Shown here in pieces: positions 16,943 through 26,181 of a stretch of DNA of 64,000 bases; within the stretch, counting starts at the first letter, position 1, and each line of letters starts with the position of its first letter. Under the pieces are notes generated by a model. The model was not told where the DNA came from and ran no database searches. It saw only the letters and a program-made list of their open reading frames with translations. Source of the DNA: Streptomyces sp. 135. GTDB lineage: Bacteria > Actinomycetota > Actinomycetes > Streptomycetales > Streptomycetaceae. The stretch spans positions 6,324,001-6,388,000 of the forward strand of contig NZ_CP075691.1 of NCBI RefSeq assembly GCF_020026305.1. The letters run 5' to 3'. Both the position numbers and the translations under genes were made by a program.

Positions 16943-18433
16943 ATGACCTCCTCTTCTTCCCCTTCCCAGGACGCACAGAGCTTCGCGCAGAACTACCCCG
17001 AAGGTCTTCGGGCCGATGCCCTGATGGAAGAGGACGTCGCCTGGAGCCACGAGATCGACGGAGAGCGGGACGGCGAGCAGCTCGACCGCTCCGACCGCGC
17101 GGCTCTGCGCCGCGTCGCCGGGCTCTCCACCGAACTCGAGGACGTCACCGAAGTCGAGTACCGCCAGCTCCGCCTGGAGCGCGTGGTCCTCGTCGGCGTG
17201 TGGACCTCCGGGACCGTGGACGATGCGGAGAACTCCCTCGCCGAGCTGGCCGCTCTCGCGGAGACCGCGGGTGCGCTCGTGCTCGACGGCGTCATCCAGC
17301 GCCGCGACAAGCCGGACCCGGCGACGTACATCGGCTCCGGCAAGGCTATTGAGCTGCGTGACATCGTGCTCGAGACCGGCGCCGACACCGTCGTCTGCGA
17401 CGGTGAGCTGAGCCCCGGCCAGCTGATCCACCTCGAAGACGTGGTGAAGGTCAAGGTGGTCGACAGGACCGCCCTGATCCTCGACATCTTCGCCCAGCAC
17501 GCCAAGTCCCGAGAGGGCAAGGCACAGGTGGCCCTCGCGCAGATGCAGTACATGCTGCCGAGGCTCCGCGGCTGGGGTCAGTCGCTCTCCCGTCAGATGG
17601 GTGGCGGCGGCGGTGGCGGCATGGCCACCCGTGGTCCCGGTGAGACCAAGATCGAGACGGATCGGCGACGGATCCGCGAGAAGATGGCGAAGATGCGCCG
17701 TGAGATCGCGGAGATGAAGACGGGCCGCGACATCAAGCGGCAGGAGCGCCGACGCAACAAGGTGCCTTCGGTCGCGATCGCCGGCTACACGAACGCGGGC
17801 AAGTCCTCGCTCCTCAACCGCCTCACGGGCGCGGGCGTCCTGGTGGAGAACGCACTGTTCGCCACCCTCGACCCGACCGTGCGCCGGGCCGAGACGCCGA
17901 CCGGCCGTCTCTACACGTTGGCCGACACCGTCGGATTTGTACGGCATCTGCCGCATCACCTCGTCGAGGCGTTCCGGTCCACGATGGAGGAGGTCGGCGA
18001 CTCCGACCTGATCCTGCACGTGGTGGACGGTTCGCACCCGGTGCCGGAGGAGCAGCTGGCCGCCGTGCGCGAGGTGATCCGTGATGTGGGCGCCACCGAC
18101 GTGCCCGAGATCGTCGTGATCAACAAGGCCGACGCGGCGGACCCGCTGGTCCTCCAGCGGCTGATGCGGAACGAGAAGCACGCGATCGCGGTCTCCGCGC
18201 GCACCGGTGCCGGTATCGCGGAGCTCCTCGCGCTGATCGACTCCGAACTGCCGCGGCCCAAGGTCGAGATCGAGGCCCTCGTCCCGTACACCCACGGCCA
18301 GCTCATCTCGCGTGCGCACGCCGAGGGCGAGGTCCTCTCCGAGGAGCACACCGGTGAGGGAACCCTGCTCAAGGCGCGGGTGCACGAGGAACTCGCCGCG
18401 GAACTCGGGCCGTACGTACCGGCCACCCGCTGA
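16943..18433 (+). CDS. hflX: GTPase HflX, ribosome-splitting factor
   Basis: This 496-residue GTPase binds the 50S subunit and dissociates stalled or stress-inactivated ribosomes. The N-terminal HflX domain (about residues 70-230) includes the glycine-rich segment GGGGGGMATRGPGETK. The G domain has G1 GYTNAGKSSLLN, G3 DTVGFV and G4 NKAD. A C-terminal domain ends near residue 496. An Asp/Glu-rich N-terminal extension of about 65 residues is typical of actinomycetes. I chose the ATG at 16943, which has TAAGGA upstream; an earlier frame start at 16874 lies inside the hairpin leader. Confidence 0.95.
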   Translation: MTSSSSPSQDAQSFAQNYPEGLRADALMEEDVAWSHEIDGERDGEQLDRSDRAALRRVAGLSTELEDVTEVEYRQLRLERVVLVGVWTSGTVDDAENSLAELAALAETAGALVLDGVIQRRDKPDPATYIGSGKAIELRDIVLETGADTVVCDGELSPGQLIHLEDVVKVKVVDRTALILDIFAQHAKSREGKAQVALAQMQYMLPRLRGWGQSLSRQMGGGGGGGMATRGPGETKIETDRRRIREKMAKMRREIAEMKTGRDIKRQERRRNKVPSVAIAGYTNAGKSSLLNRLTGAGVLVENALFATLDPTVRRAETPTGRLYTLADTVGFVRHLPHHLVEAFRSTMEEVGDSDLILHVVDGSHPVPEEQLAAVREVIRDVGATDVPEIVVINKADAADPLVLQRLMRNEKHAIAVSARTGAGIAELLALIDSELPRPKVEIEALVPYTHGQLISRAHAEGEVLSEEHTGEGTLLKARVHEELAAELGPYVPATR

Positions 18434-18466
18434 CGGCAGCCGGTCCGGTCACGGTCCGGCCCAGTC

Positions 18467-18515
18467 ACACGGCGAAGGCCCGCCCCCTCTCGCAGGGGGC
18501 GGGCCTTCGCCGTGT
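18467..18515 (+). terminator. Strong bidirectional terminator after hflX
   Basis: A perfect 22-bp inverted repeat (18467-18488 with 18494-18515) has a 5-base loop. It stands between convergent hflX and the protease gene ending at 18546. Confidence 0.92.
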
Positions 18516-18545
18516 CCGTTGCTTCGGTTACTTCAGTTACTTCGG

Positions 18546-19766
18546 TTACTGAGAGCCGTACTTCTTGCTCATCATGTCGTAGACCTGCTCGGCGCCCTTG
18601 CCCAGCTGCGGTCCCGCCAGCCAGGTGTTCTCGGCCGGGCCGATGGAGGTGTTCGACACGAGCTCGGTCTTGTCGCCCACCATCCGGAACCAGCCGCCGC
18701 CGGACGAGCCGCCGGTCATGGTGCAGCCGATGCGGTACATCGTCGGCAGGCTCGGCGACAGCGAGAGACGGCCCGGCTTGTCCACGCACTTGTGCATGAT
18801 CAGACCGTTGTAGGGAGGAGCGGCCGGGTAGCCCCAGGCGCCCATCGAGCTCACGCTCCGCGTGGTCGGAGTCGAGAAGTCGACATCGAGCGCGTTGCCC
18901 ACGGTCTCCTCGAGGGACTTGCCGCCCCGCTCCGGCTTCACGTGCATCACGGCGTAGTCATGCGTCGCGCCCGCGCCGCCCGTCGGACCGCCCTCGTTGA
19001 TCCACTCGTTGGAGGTCGATACCCAGTCCGCCCAGTACTGGCCGTAGGGGGCGATCTCCTGCGCGGCCGCGTTGCCCAGCTCGGCCTCGGACTTGCCGAG
19101 GTCGTTGTAGGCGGGCACGAACGCGATGTTGCGGTACCAGCCGCCCTCGGCGCCGGCGTGCACGCAGTGGCCCGCGGTCCACACGAGGTTGGACTTGCCC
19201 GGGTTGCGCGGGTCCTTCACGACAGTGCCGGAGCAGACCATCGAACCCTCGGGAGAGTCGAAGAAGATCTTGCCGACGGGGGCGGCGTTCTCGTGGTACG
19301 GCGTCTTCTCGGGCTTGGCCCGGACCGGCGACGGGGCGGGGTCGGTCGCGCCCTGGTCGGCGCTCGCGTCCTTCGCTGCGATCGTCTTGTTCGGGTCCTT
19401 GGCCTTCTTCATCCGCTCGGGCTTCCAGAGCCCGGCGATGACCGGATTGACGAAGTCCTTGGACTCGCGCAGCCAATCGTCCTTGTCCCAGTTCTTCCAG
19501 GCGCCGTTCCTCCACTGGTCCGGGTCGATACCGTGCTCCTTGAGCTTGTCGGCGAGCTCGCCGGGCAGCTTGGAGTCGGCACTCTCGGAACCGGCGTCGG
19601 AGCCGTCGGATCCCTGGGAAGCGGCGGTGTCCGGCTTGCCGCTCGCCTTGTCCTCGCTGGGACCGCAGGCCGTGGCGGTGAGCGCCAGGGTCGCCGCGAG
19701 CCCGGTGGCGGCGAGTGCGGCGCGCCGGCCACGGCTGCGCGCGAAGAGCGCACGAGTGGAACGCAT
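18546..19766 (-). CDS. Lipoprotein trypsin-like serine protease, paralogue 1
   Basis: This 406-residue exported protein has a signal peptide with lipobox TATAC-GP, so it is probably lipid-anchored outside the membrane. After a Ser/Asp-rich linker comes a conserved segment of about 60 residues (HGIDPDQW...NGAWKNWDKDDWL), then a chymotrypsin-fold domain with His in WTAGHC, Asp in THDYAVMHV and Ser in TGGSSGGGW. I chose the ATG at 19766 because GGGGG lies 10 bases upstream. The next gene upstream on the same strand (20063-21310) is a close paralogue with its own terminator, so the pair looks like a tandem duplication. The substrate is unknown. Confidence 0.88.
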   Translation of the reverse strand: MRSTRALFARSRGRRAALAATGLAATLALTATACGPSEDKASGKPDTAASQGSDGSDAGSESADSKLPGELADKLKEHGIDPDQWRNGAWKNWDKDDWLRESKDFVNPVIAGLWKPERMKKAKDPNKTIAAKDASADQGATDPAPSPVRAKPEKTPYHENAAPVGKIFFDSPEGSMVCSGTVVKDPRNPGKSNLVWTAGHCVHAGAEGGWYRNIAFVPAYNDLGKSEAELGNAAAQEIAPYGQYWADWVSTSNEWINEGGPTGGAGATHDYAVMHVKPERGGKSLEETVGNALDVDFSTPTTRSVSSMGAWGYPAAPPYNGLIMHKCVDKPGRLSLSPSLPTMYRIGCTMTGGSSGGGWFRMVGDKTELVSNTSIGPAENTWLAGPQLGKGAEQVYDMMSKKYGSQ

Positions 19767-19963
19767 GGTGCTATTACCCCCGATAGAACGAGATTGCATC
19801 ATTGGTACGTGATTGCGGCATTGTCATGTGCGTGGTGATGGCCATGGAGATGGGCATGCGCCACAGGACATGTATGTCATGGACGCGTCATGCAAGGCTC
19901 CGGGAAGCCCGGTAAACCCCGCGTTGACACAACATCCCACTATGCCTGTGAGGTTGGGGACGA

Positions 19964-20006
19964 ACAGCGGCGGGGCCGTGAAGGTTTCCGGCGGCCCCGC
20001 CGTTGT
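19964..20006 (-). terminator. Terminator of protease paralogue 2
   Basis: A 15-bp stem with one G-T wobble (19964-19978 with 19992-20006) and a 13-base loop lies about 57 bases after the minus-strand stop at 20063. It separates transcription of the two paralogues. Confidence 0.8.
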
Positions 20007-20062
20007 ACGGCATGCGGTATGAGAGACCTGGCTTACCGGGAGTCCGATTTGCCAGGGCCGAC

Positions 20063-21310
20063 TTACTGTCCGGCGAACTTCTTGCTGACCGCCGTGTAGA
20101 TGCCCTTGGCCTCCTTGCCCAGGCGCGGACCGGCCAGCCAGCCCGCCGTCACCGGACCGATGGAGGTGTTCGAGACCAGGGCGGGCTTGCCGTCCTGGCC
20201 CTGCGCCACCCAGCCGCCGCCGGACGAGCCGCCGGTCATCGTGCAGCCGATGCGGTACATCGTCGGGTCGGGCTTGGTGAGCGAGAGCCGGCCCGGCTTG
20301 TCGGCGCACTGGAACAGCTTCTGGCCGTCGAAGGGCGGCGCCGCCGGGTAACCCGTGGCCGTCATCGTCTTGATCTGCGGAACCGCGAGGGCGTCGAAGT
20401 CCACCGGGAGCGCCGAACCGACGGTCTCCTCGAGCGACTTGCCCTCGCTGCCCTTCTCGGGCGCCACGTGAATCACCGCGAAGTCGTACGGTGCGCCCTT
20501 GCCGCCCGTCGGACCGCCCTGCTCGATCCACTGGTCGGAAGTCTGCGCCCAGTCACCCCACCAGACGCCGTACGGAGCGATCTCTTCCTTGGGGGCGTTC
20601 TGCAGCTCCGCGGCCGACTTGCCGCTGTCGTTGTACGAGGGGACGAAGACCATGTTGCGGTACCAGCCGCCCTTGGCACCGGCGTGCACGCAGTGGCCGG
20701 CGGTCCACACCATGTTGGACTTGCCCGGGTGAGCCGGGTCCTTGATGACGGTCGCGGAGCAGACCATCGAACCCTCGGGCCCGTCGAAGAACAGCTTGCC
20801 CGACTCGGCTGCCTGGGCGTGGTACGGCGCCTTCACGGCTGCCGCCTCGACGGGCTCGGGCGTCGGGTCGGTGATGCCCTGGTCACCGGAGATGTCGTTG
20901 TCGTCGACGCTGCGGTCCGGGTTCTTGTCGGCGTCCCGCATCCGGTCGGAATCCCAGAGGTCCTCGATGATCGGGTTGACGAAGTCACCGGCCTCGCGCA
21001 GCCAGTCGTCCTTGTCCCAGTTCTTCCAGGCGCCGTTCTTCCACTTGTCCAGGTCGATCCCGTGCTCCTTGAGCCGGTCCTGGAGGTCCGCCGGAAGCTT
21101 GATCTTGTCATCGCCGTTGCTGCCGCCGCCCTCGCTGTCACCGGGCTGCGCCGAGGAGGAGTCGCCGTCGGCGTTGTCCTCGGTGGGGCCGCAGGCCGTG
21201 GCGGTCAGAACGAGCGCCGCGCCGAGCGCCACCGCGGCCGCCACGGGGGAGGTCCTGGTGCGCGCACTCCTCCCACTGCGGGCGGTGAAGAGCGGACGTA
21301 TGGGTCGCAT
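20063..21310 (-). CDS. Lipoprotein trypsin-like serine protease, paralogue 2
   Basis: This 415-residue paralogue of the downstream gene has the same plan: signal peptide with lipobox TATAC-GP, a Gly/Ser/Asp linker, the HGIDLDKWKNGAWKNWDKDD segment, and a protease domain with WTAGHC, YDFAVIHV and TGGSSGGGW. Differences cluster in the linker and surface loops. I chose the ATG at 21310 because GGGGGA lies 8 bases upstream; the open frame runs on to 21535 without support. It is expressed separately from paralogue 1, judging from the intervening terminator. Confidence 0.88.
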   Translation of the reverse strand: MRPIRPLFTARSGRSARTRTSPVAAAVALGAALVLTATACGPTEDNADGDSSSAQPGDSEGGGSNGDDKIKLPADLQDRLKEHGIDLDKWKNGAWKNWDKDDWLREAGDFVNPIIEDLWDSDRMRDADKNPDRSVDDNDISGDQGITDPTPEPVEAAAVKAPYHAQAAESGKLFFDGPEGSMVCSATVIKDPAHPGKSNMVWTAGHCVHAGAKGGWYRNMVFVPSYNDSGKSAAELQNAPKEEIAPYGVWWGDWAQTSDQWIEQGGPTGGKGAPYDFAVIHVAPEKGSEGKSLEETVGSALPVDFDALAVPQIKTMTATGYPAAPPFDGQKLFQCADKPGRLSLTKPDPTMYRIGCTMTGGSSGGGWVAQGQDGKPALVSNTSIGPVTAGWLAGPRLGKEAKGIYTAVSKKFAGQ

Positions 21311-21665
21311 CGTGAGATTCCCCCTGGGCCTCGAAAAACGTTCAAAGAGCTGGACATCCGGGTGCGGAGCACCCGTCGCCCACCGGCGCGGATCCCCATC
21401 ATTCGGGGGAGCGGCGCGCTGTCCCTGGTGAGCGGCCCCCCACACTATGCCGATGCCGTTGGGGACGGCCGACGGAAGGGCAACGGTTCCGTCACGGCAA
21501 GGATCTTCCGATGACCCGTGATCCCGGGGGTTCACCGTCGTTGGTACGTACGGGGGAGTCGCGGCCAGCGTTCATCCCCCTGCCAGCTCGCCTGCACCCA
21601 CGGTCATATGGGCTCACCGGAGTCACGACCGGGCGTGCTTGTCCACAGCGGGAGGACCAACAGTC
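21311..21665. other. Divergent intergenic region before the siderophore locus
   Basis: No gene is supported here. It must hold the promoters of protease paralogue 2 (minus) and of the aminotransferase (plus). I looked for an actinomycete iron-box palindrome (TTAGG...CCTAA type) and did not find one. Confidence 0.5.
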
Positions 21666-23612
21666 GTGGCCGTGACCGAGCCTGCGCCCGCGGCGGTGTC
21701 CGCAGCGTGTTCCGTAGCGCAGCCCTTGCAGCCCTTGCAGCCCTTGCAGTCCTCACAGTCTGTTGGGGTTGGGGGGACTTCGGAGGATGGAGAAATCGGG
21801 GGGAGGGGGGAGAGCGGGGGGAGTGAGGCGGCTGAGGTGATGGGGGAGGCCGGAGGGGATGGTCGGCCGGAGCGGCGCGGTTGGGGCGAGGAGCCTGGGC
21901 GAGGCGGAGAACGCGGTCGGGCCGCCGACCGGGCCGCCGGTGGGGCCGCCGTGGCTTCCGCGCGGTCCGGTGAGAGTGTCGAGTGCGTGGAGACCACCCT
22001 GCCTGTGTCCCCTGTGCCGTTTCTGCCGGTGGAGCCGGTGCGGTCTGAGAACTCCTCGCAGCCCGTCGCGCAGGAGGGCATCCTGCGGCGGCAGTCCGCG
22101 CGCGAGTCGGCCGCTCGCACCTACGCCCGGGCCCTGCCGATCGTGCCGGTGCGGGCGCGCGGCATGACCATCGAGGGCGCGGATGGGCGCCGCTACCTCG
22201 ACTGCCTCTCAGGTGCCGGAACCCTGGCCCTCGGCCACAACCACCCGGTGGTGCTCGAAGCCATCAGGAAGGTCCTGGACTCGGGGGCGCCGCTGCACGT
22301 CCTCGACCTGGCCACACCCGTCAAGGACGCCTTCACCACCGAGCTGTTCAGCACACTGCCGAGCGGCCTCGCCGAGCGTGCGCGGATCCAGTTCTGCGGC
22401 CCCGCCGGAACGGACGCCGTGGAGGCCGCGCTGAAACTGGTCCGCGCGGCCACCGGTCGCGACGGCATGCTGGCCTTCACCGGCGCCTACCACGGCATGA
22501 CGGCAGGAGCGCTCGAAGTATCCGGTGGCGCGCAGGACGTACGGGTCGCGCGCCTCCCATACCCGCAGGACTACCGCTGCCCGTTCGGCCTCGGCGGCTC
22601 ACGCGGCGCAGAACTCTCCGCCCGCTGGACCGAGAACCTCCTCGACGACGCCAAGTCGGGCGTCCCGGTCCCCGCAGGCATGATCCTCGAACCCGTGCAG
22701 GGCGAGGGCGGCGTCCTTCCGGCGCCCGATGCCTGGCTCCGCCGGATGCGTGAGATCACCGCGGCACGCGGCATCCCGCTCATCGCCGACGAGGTCCAGA
22801 CGGGCGTCGGGCGGACCGGCGCCTTCTGGGCCGTCGAACACAGCGGCGTCGTACCGGACGTGATGGTGCTCTCCAAAGCGATCGGCGGCAGTCTGCCCCT
22901 CGCCGTCGTGATCTACCGAGACGACCTCGACGTCTGGGCCCCCGGTGCCCACGCCGGCACCTTCCGCGGTAACCAACTCGCCATGGCAGCGGGCGCGGCG
23001 ACTCTCGCATACGTCCGCGAGAACGGCCTCGCCGAACGTGCCGCCACGTTGGGCGCCCGCATGATCAGCCAACTCCGTTCCTTGGCCGCGGCCCACCCGT
23101 GCATCGGAGAGGTCCGCGGCCGGGGCCTGATGATCGGTGTCGAACTCGTCGAGCCAGGTGAGCCTGGTGTTCCCCGTGTTCTAAGTGCGCCCGTAGAGCC
23201 CGTCGAGGTCGGGGAGCCCGTCGGGTCGGTTGAACTGACGGTGGCGGGCTCGGGCTCCGCGTGCGGCGGGACCGAGGCCGGGGGACTGTTGACCGCCAAT
23301 GGTGACGTCACCGGCAACCAGGGCTCCGAGAACATGCCGACGGTTGGCCGGCCCGGTACAGCACACGACCCGCTCATCAGGGGCACCGACCATGTGCCGC
23401 CCGCTGCCCGCCCTCGCCCGCCGGCACCCCAACTGGCCGCCGCCGTACAGCGCGAGTGCCTGCGGCGCGGCCTCATCGTCGAACTCGGCGGCCGCCACTC
23501 CAGCGTCGTACGACTCCTTCCCCCGCTGACCATCACCGACGAACAGGCGGCCGCGGTCCTTGACCGGCTCGCCGACGCGCTGACCACCGCGGCGCGTTCC
23601 CACCACGGATAG
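21666..23612 (+). CDS. PLP-dependent aminotransferase of the siderophore locus (diaminobutyrate-2-oxoglutarate type)
   Basis: This class III aminotransferase is of the type that makes 2,4-diaminobutyrate from aspartate semialdehyde (RhbA/DABA-AT-like). Motifs are LSGAGTLALGHNHP, FCGPAGTDAVEAALK, EPVQGEGGV, IADEVQTGVGRTG and the PLP lysine in LSKAIGG (Lys404 counting from 21666). Two oddities stand out. There is a low-complexity N-terminal extension of about 130 residues, with a 9-base tandem repeat at 21721-21747, and an insert of about 90 residues near 496-588, after GVELV and before LAAAVQRECLRRG. The GTG at 21666 has GGGAGG 10 bases upstream, but the true start could be nearer 22000. It is first in the NIS locus. 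Confidence 0.85.
   Translation: MAVTEPAPAAVSAACSVAQPLQPLQPLQSSQSVGVGGTSEDGEIGGRGESGGSEAAEVMGEAGGDGRPERRGWGEEPGRGGERGRAADRAAGGAAVASARSGESVECVETTLPVSPVPFLPVEPVRSENSSQPVAQEGILRRQSARESAARTYARALPIVPVRARGMTIEGADGRRYLDCLSGAGTLALGHNHPVVLEAIRKVLDSGAPLHVLDLATPVKDAFTTELFSTLPSGLAERARIQFCGPAGTDAVEAALKLVRAATGRDGMLAFTGAYHGMTAGALEVSGGAQDVRVARLPYPQDYRCPFGLGGSRGAELSARWTENLLDDAKSGVPVPAGMILEPVQGEGGVLPAPDAWLRRMREITAARGIPLIADEVQTGVGRTGAFWAVEHSGVVPDVMVLSKAIGGSLPLAVVIYRDDLDVWAPGAHAGTFRGNQLAMAAGAATLAYVRENGLAERAATLGARMISQLRSLAAAHPCIGEVRGRGLMIGVELVEPGEPGVPRVLSAPVEPVEVGEPVGSVELTVAGSGSACGGTEAGGLLTANGDVTGNQGSENMPTVGRPGTAHDPLIRGTDHVPPAARPRPPAPQLAAAVQRECLRRGLIVELGGRHSSVVRLLPPLTITDEQAAAVLDRLADALTTAARSHHG
21721..21747 (+). 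repeat. 9-base tandem repeat in the aminotransferase N-terminus
   Basis: AGCCCTTGC occurs three times in succession, followed by a degenerate fourth copy. Read in frame it gives repeated Gln-Pro-Leu, a pattern without typical GC3 bias. Confidence 0.8.
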
Positions 23613-23712
23613 CCAAGACGGACCCGGACCGCCCCGCGGCGGCCCTGACATGCCGGGCGCGCCCCGGACCCGTCGCCACACGGAGCCCGAACCACCTCAC
23701 AAGGAACCTCCT

Positions 23713-26127
23713 TTGAACGCCACCCCCGCATCCGAAGGCCGCCCCCACCTCGACGCCCCAGGCATGTGCGTCACGCAATCCCCCTTGGTGGCGGAGTCCG
23801 GTACGGTCCCCCGGCAGAAATGTGGTGGCCAAGAGGCCGACCACCTGCGCGGGACGGCCATCGACCTGCTGGAGCACCCCGACCCGCACACCGCCGCGCA
23901 GGCGGCCGCCGTCGAGAGCCTCCTGCGCTGCTGGGTCAGGGAGAACAACCTTCCGGCACCGGAACAGGGCGCCCTGCGCCTTCCCCTCCACGCCAGCGGC
24001 ACGGCCCTGCTCGTCCCCGTGCACTACTGGTCGGCCACCGGCTGGCACCGCTTCGGCCTGCCCTACCTGGAGGACGGCCCGGCCAGCGCCCCTCCCGTCG
24101 ACGCGGTGACCGTCGCCGCCCTCCTCGGCCGCGAGACGGCACGCCGCGACGCGGAACCGACGACGGCCGGTCCGGCGGCGGGCACTCCGGCGGCGGGGGG
24201 CACGGCAGAAGTCGTGAGCCGGGAGGGCGATAAGCGCGCGGCAGGCCCCGTGAGCTCGACGAGCCCAGTGAACCCGGCAGGTCCGGTGAGCCCGGCGGAT
24301 CCGATCAGCTCGGCGGATTCGATGAGCCCGGCAGGTCCGGCGAGCCCGGTAGCTCCGGTGAGCCCGGCGGGGTCAGCGAAATCGGCAGGCTCAGCGGAAC
24401 CGGCAGGCTCAGCGGAACCGGCAGGCTCAGCGGAACCGGCAGGCTCAGCGGAATCCGCCAGCTCAATGGAACCGGCAGAACCGGTCACCTCGGCAGGCTC
24501 GATGCCCCCAGCCACGCCGAAGCAACCGACGGAGCCAGACCCGCCAGCCACAGGAACCCCGACACCCGCAGCGAACCGGGCAGCGCAGGCGAACCCAGGC
24601 GGGTCAACGCCCCCGACCACGGCGCCCCCCGCAGCTGCGCCCCCGGCAGCTGCGCCCCCGGCAGGCCCCGTCGACGGCGCCGACCTGGTCGGCCGGGTCG
24701 CCGACTCGGTCCGCCGCACCGCCCAGTTCATCGCCGACCGTCGCGCCAGCCCGGCCGACGAACCCGACCTGTTTCTCGCCGCCGAACAATCGCTGCTCCT
24801 CGGCCACCCCCTCCACCCGACCCCCAAAAGCCGCGAGGGCCTGTCCGACACCGAATCCCGCCTCTACTCACCGGAGTCGCGCGGAGCCTTCGCACTGCAC
24901 TGGCTGGCCGTCGACCCCTCCGTGCTCGCCGCGGACTCGGCCTGGACCGAGCGTGGGCGTACGCTCCCGGCCGACCAGCTCGCCGCCCGCCTCGCAGGCC
25001 CTGAACTGCCGCTGCCGGATGGCCGCGTTGCCCTGCCCGTACACCCATGGCAGATCCGCGAGCTCCGGCACCGCCCCACGGCGGCCGAACTCCTCGACGC
25101 GGGCCTCCTCCAGGACCTCGGCCCTCATGGCGCCCCCTGGCACCCCACCTCCTCCGTACGCACCCTCTACCGTTCCGGCGCAGCCGCCATGCTCAAGCTC
25201 TCGCTCGGCGTGCGCATCACCAACTCCCGTCGTGAGAACCTCCGCAAGGAACTCCATCGCGGCGTCGAAGTCCACCGGCTGCTGCGCAGCGGCCTCGCCA
25301 AGCAGTGGCAGGCGGCGCACCCCCGCTTCGACATCGTCCGCGACCCCGCGTGGCTCGCTGTCAATGACCGTGACGGTGCGCCCGTGGCCGGGCTCGACGT
25401 CATGATCCGGCACAACCCCTTCGGCCCCGGGGACGACGCCACCTGCGTCGCGGGCCTCGTCTCGCCCAAACCTTCGACGCTGCCCGCCTGCCAGGACCTC
25501 CGGCTGATGCGCTCCCGGCTCAGCGAGACGGTGACCAGGCTGGCGGGACGGACGGGCCGCCCCCGAGGCGCGGTCGCCACCGAGTGGTTCCTGCGCTACC
25601 TGGAGACCGTCGTCCGCCCTGTGCTGTGGCTGGACAGCGAGGCGGGCGTCGCTCTGGAAGCGCACCAGCAGAACACGATCATCCTTCTCGATTCCGAGGG
25701 CTGGCCCGTGGGCGGCCGCTACCGCGACAACCAGGGCTACTACTTCCGCGAATCCCGGCGTGCCGAACTCGACCGGCGACTCCCCGGCATCGGGCAGCAC
25801 AGCGACACCTTCGTCGCGGACGACGTGACCGACGAGCGGTTCGCCTACTACCTCGGCATCAACAACGTCCTGGGTCTGATCGGAGCATTCGGCGCCGAAC
25901 GTCTGGCGGACGAGAGGTTGTTGCTCGCGGCCTTCCGGCGCTTCCTCGGCGACATCGCATCCGGCCCCGACCGGCTGCGCACCTCGCTGCCCACGATGCT
26001 GCTCGACTCACCCGTGTTGCGGTGCAAGGCCAACCTGCTGACCCGGCTCCACGGCCTCGACGAGCTCGTCGGCCCGGTCGACACCCAGTCCGTGTACGTC
26101 ACCATCACCAACCCCCTCCATTCCTGA
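23713..26127 (+). CDS. IucA/IucC-family NIS siderophore synthetase 1, with a large low-complexity insert
   Basis: This ATP-dependent ligase condenses a carboxylic acid such as citrate with an amine or alcohol. It has about 804 residues, where the family is usually about 580-620. The excess is a Pro/Ala/Ser-rich insert at residues about 150-320 that contains an 18-base tandem array. Outside it the enzyme looks intact: EQSLLLGHPLHPTPKSREG, LPVHPWQ, KLSLGVRITNSRRENLRKE, HQQNTI and the C-terminal FhuF-like/IucA part. I prefer the TTG at 23713 with AAGGA 7 bases upstream; an in-frame ATG at 23650 lacks a ribosome site. It follows the aminotransferase by about 100 bases. Confidence 0.87.
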   Translation: MNATPASEGRPHLDAPGMCVTQSPLVAESGTVPRQKCGGQEADHLRGTAIDLLEHPDPHTAAQAAAVESLLRCWVRENNLPAPEQGALRLPLHASGTALLVPVHYWSATGWHRFGLPYLEDGPASAPPVDAVTVAALLGRETARRDAEPTTAGPAAGTPAAGGTAEVVSREGDKRAAGPVSSTSPVNPAGPVSPADPISSADSMSPAGPASPVAPVSPAGSAKSAGSAEPAGSAEPAGSAEPAGSAESASSMEPAEPVTSAGSMPPATPKQPTEPDPPATGTPTPAANRAAQANPGGSTPPTTAPPAAAPPAAAPPAGPVDGADLVGRVADSVRRTAQFIADRRASPADEPDLFLAAEQSLLLGHPLHPTPKSREGLSDTESRLYSPESRGAFALHWLAVDPSVLAADSAWTERGRTLPADQLAARLAGPELPLPDGRVALPVHPWQIRELRHRPTAAELLDAGLLQDLGPHGAPWHPTSSVRTLYRSGAAAMLKLSLGVRITNSRRENLRKELHRGVEVHRLLRSGLAKQWQAAHPRFDIVRDPAWLAVNDRDGAPVAGLDVMIRHNPFGPGDDATCVAGLVSPKPSTLPACQDLRLMRSRLSETVTRLAGRTGRPRGAVATEWFLRYLETVVRPVLWLDSEAGVALEAHQQNTIILLDSEGWPVGGRYRDNQGYYFRESRRAELDRRLPGIGQHSDTFVADDVTDERFAYYLGINNVLGLIGAFGAERLADERLLLAAFRRFLGDIASGPDRLRTSLPTMLLDSPVLRCKANLLTRLHGLDELVGPVDTQSVYVTITNPLHS
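24371..24478 (+). repeat. 18-base tandem repeat array in NIS synthetase 1
   Basis: Six consecutive 18-base units, three of them identical (24389-24442), encode repeats of Gly-Ser-Ala-Glu-Pro-Ala. Because the unit is a multiple of three, copy-number change keeps the frame. Confidence 0.9.
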
Positions 26128-26181
26128 GGAACATGCCCCACCTCTCCAGACTCTTCTGACTCTTCTGACAGGAGCGACGCC

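Noticed and set aside
21311..21665. Iron-dependent repressor box upstream of the siderophore genes
   Set aside because: No TTAGG...CCTAA type 19-base palindrome is visible in this region or in the short gaps between the siderophore genes.
24371..24478. CRISPR-like array
   Set aside because: The units are contiguous 18-base coding repeats without spacers, inside an open reading frame.
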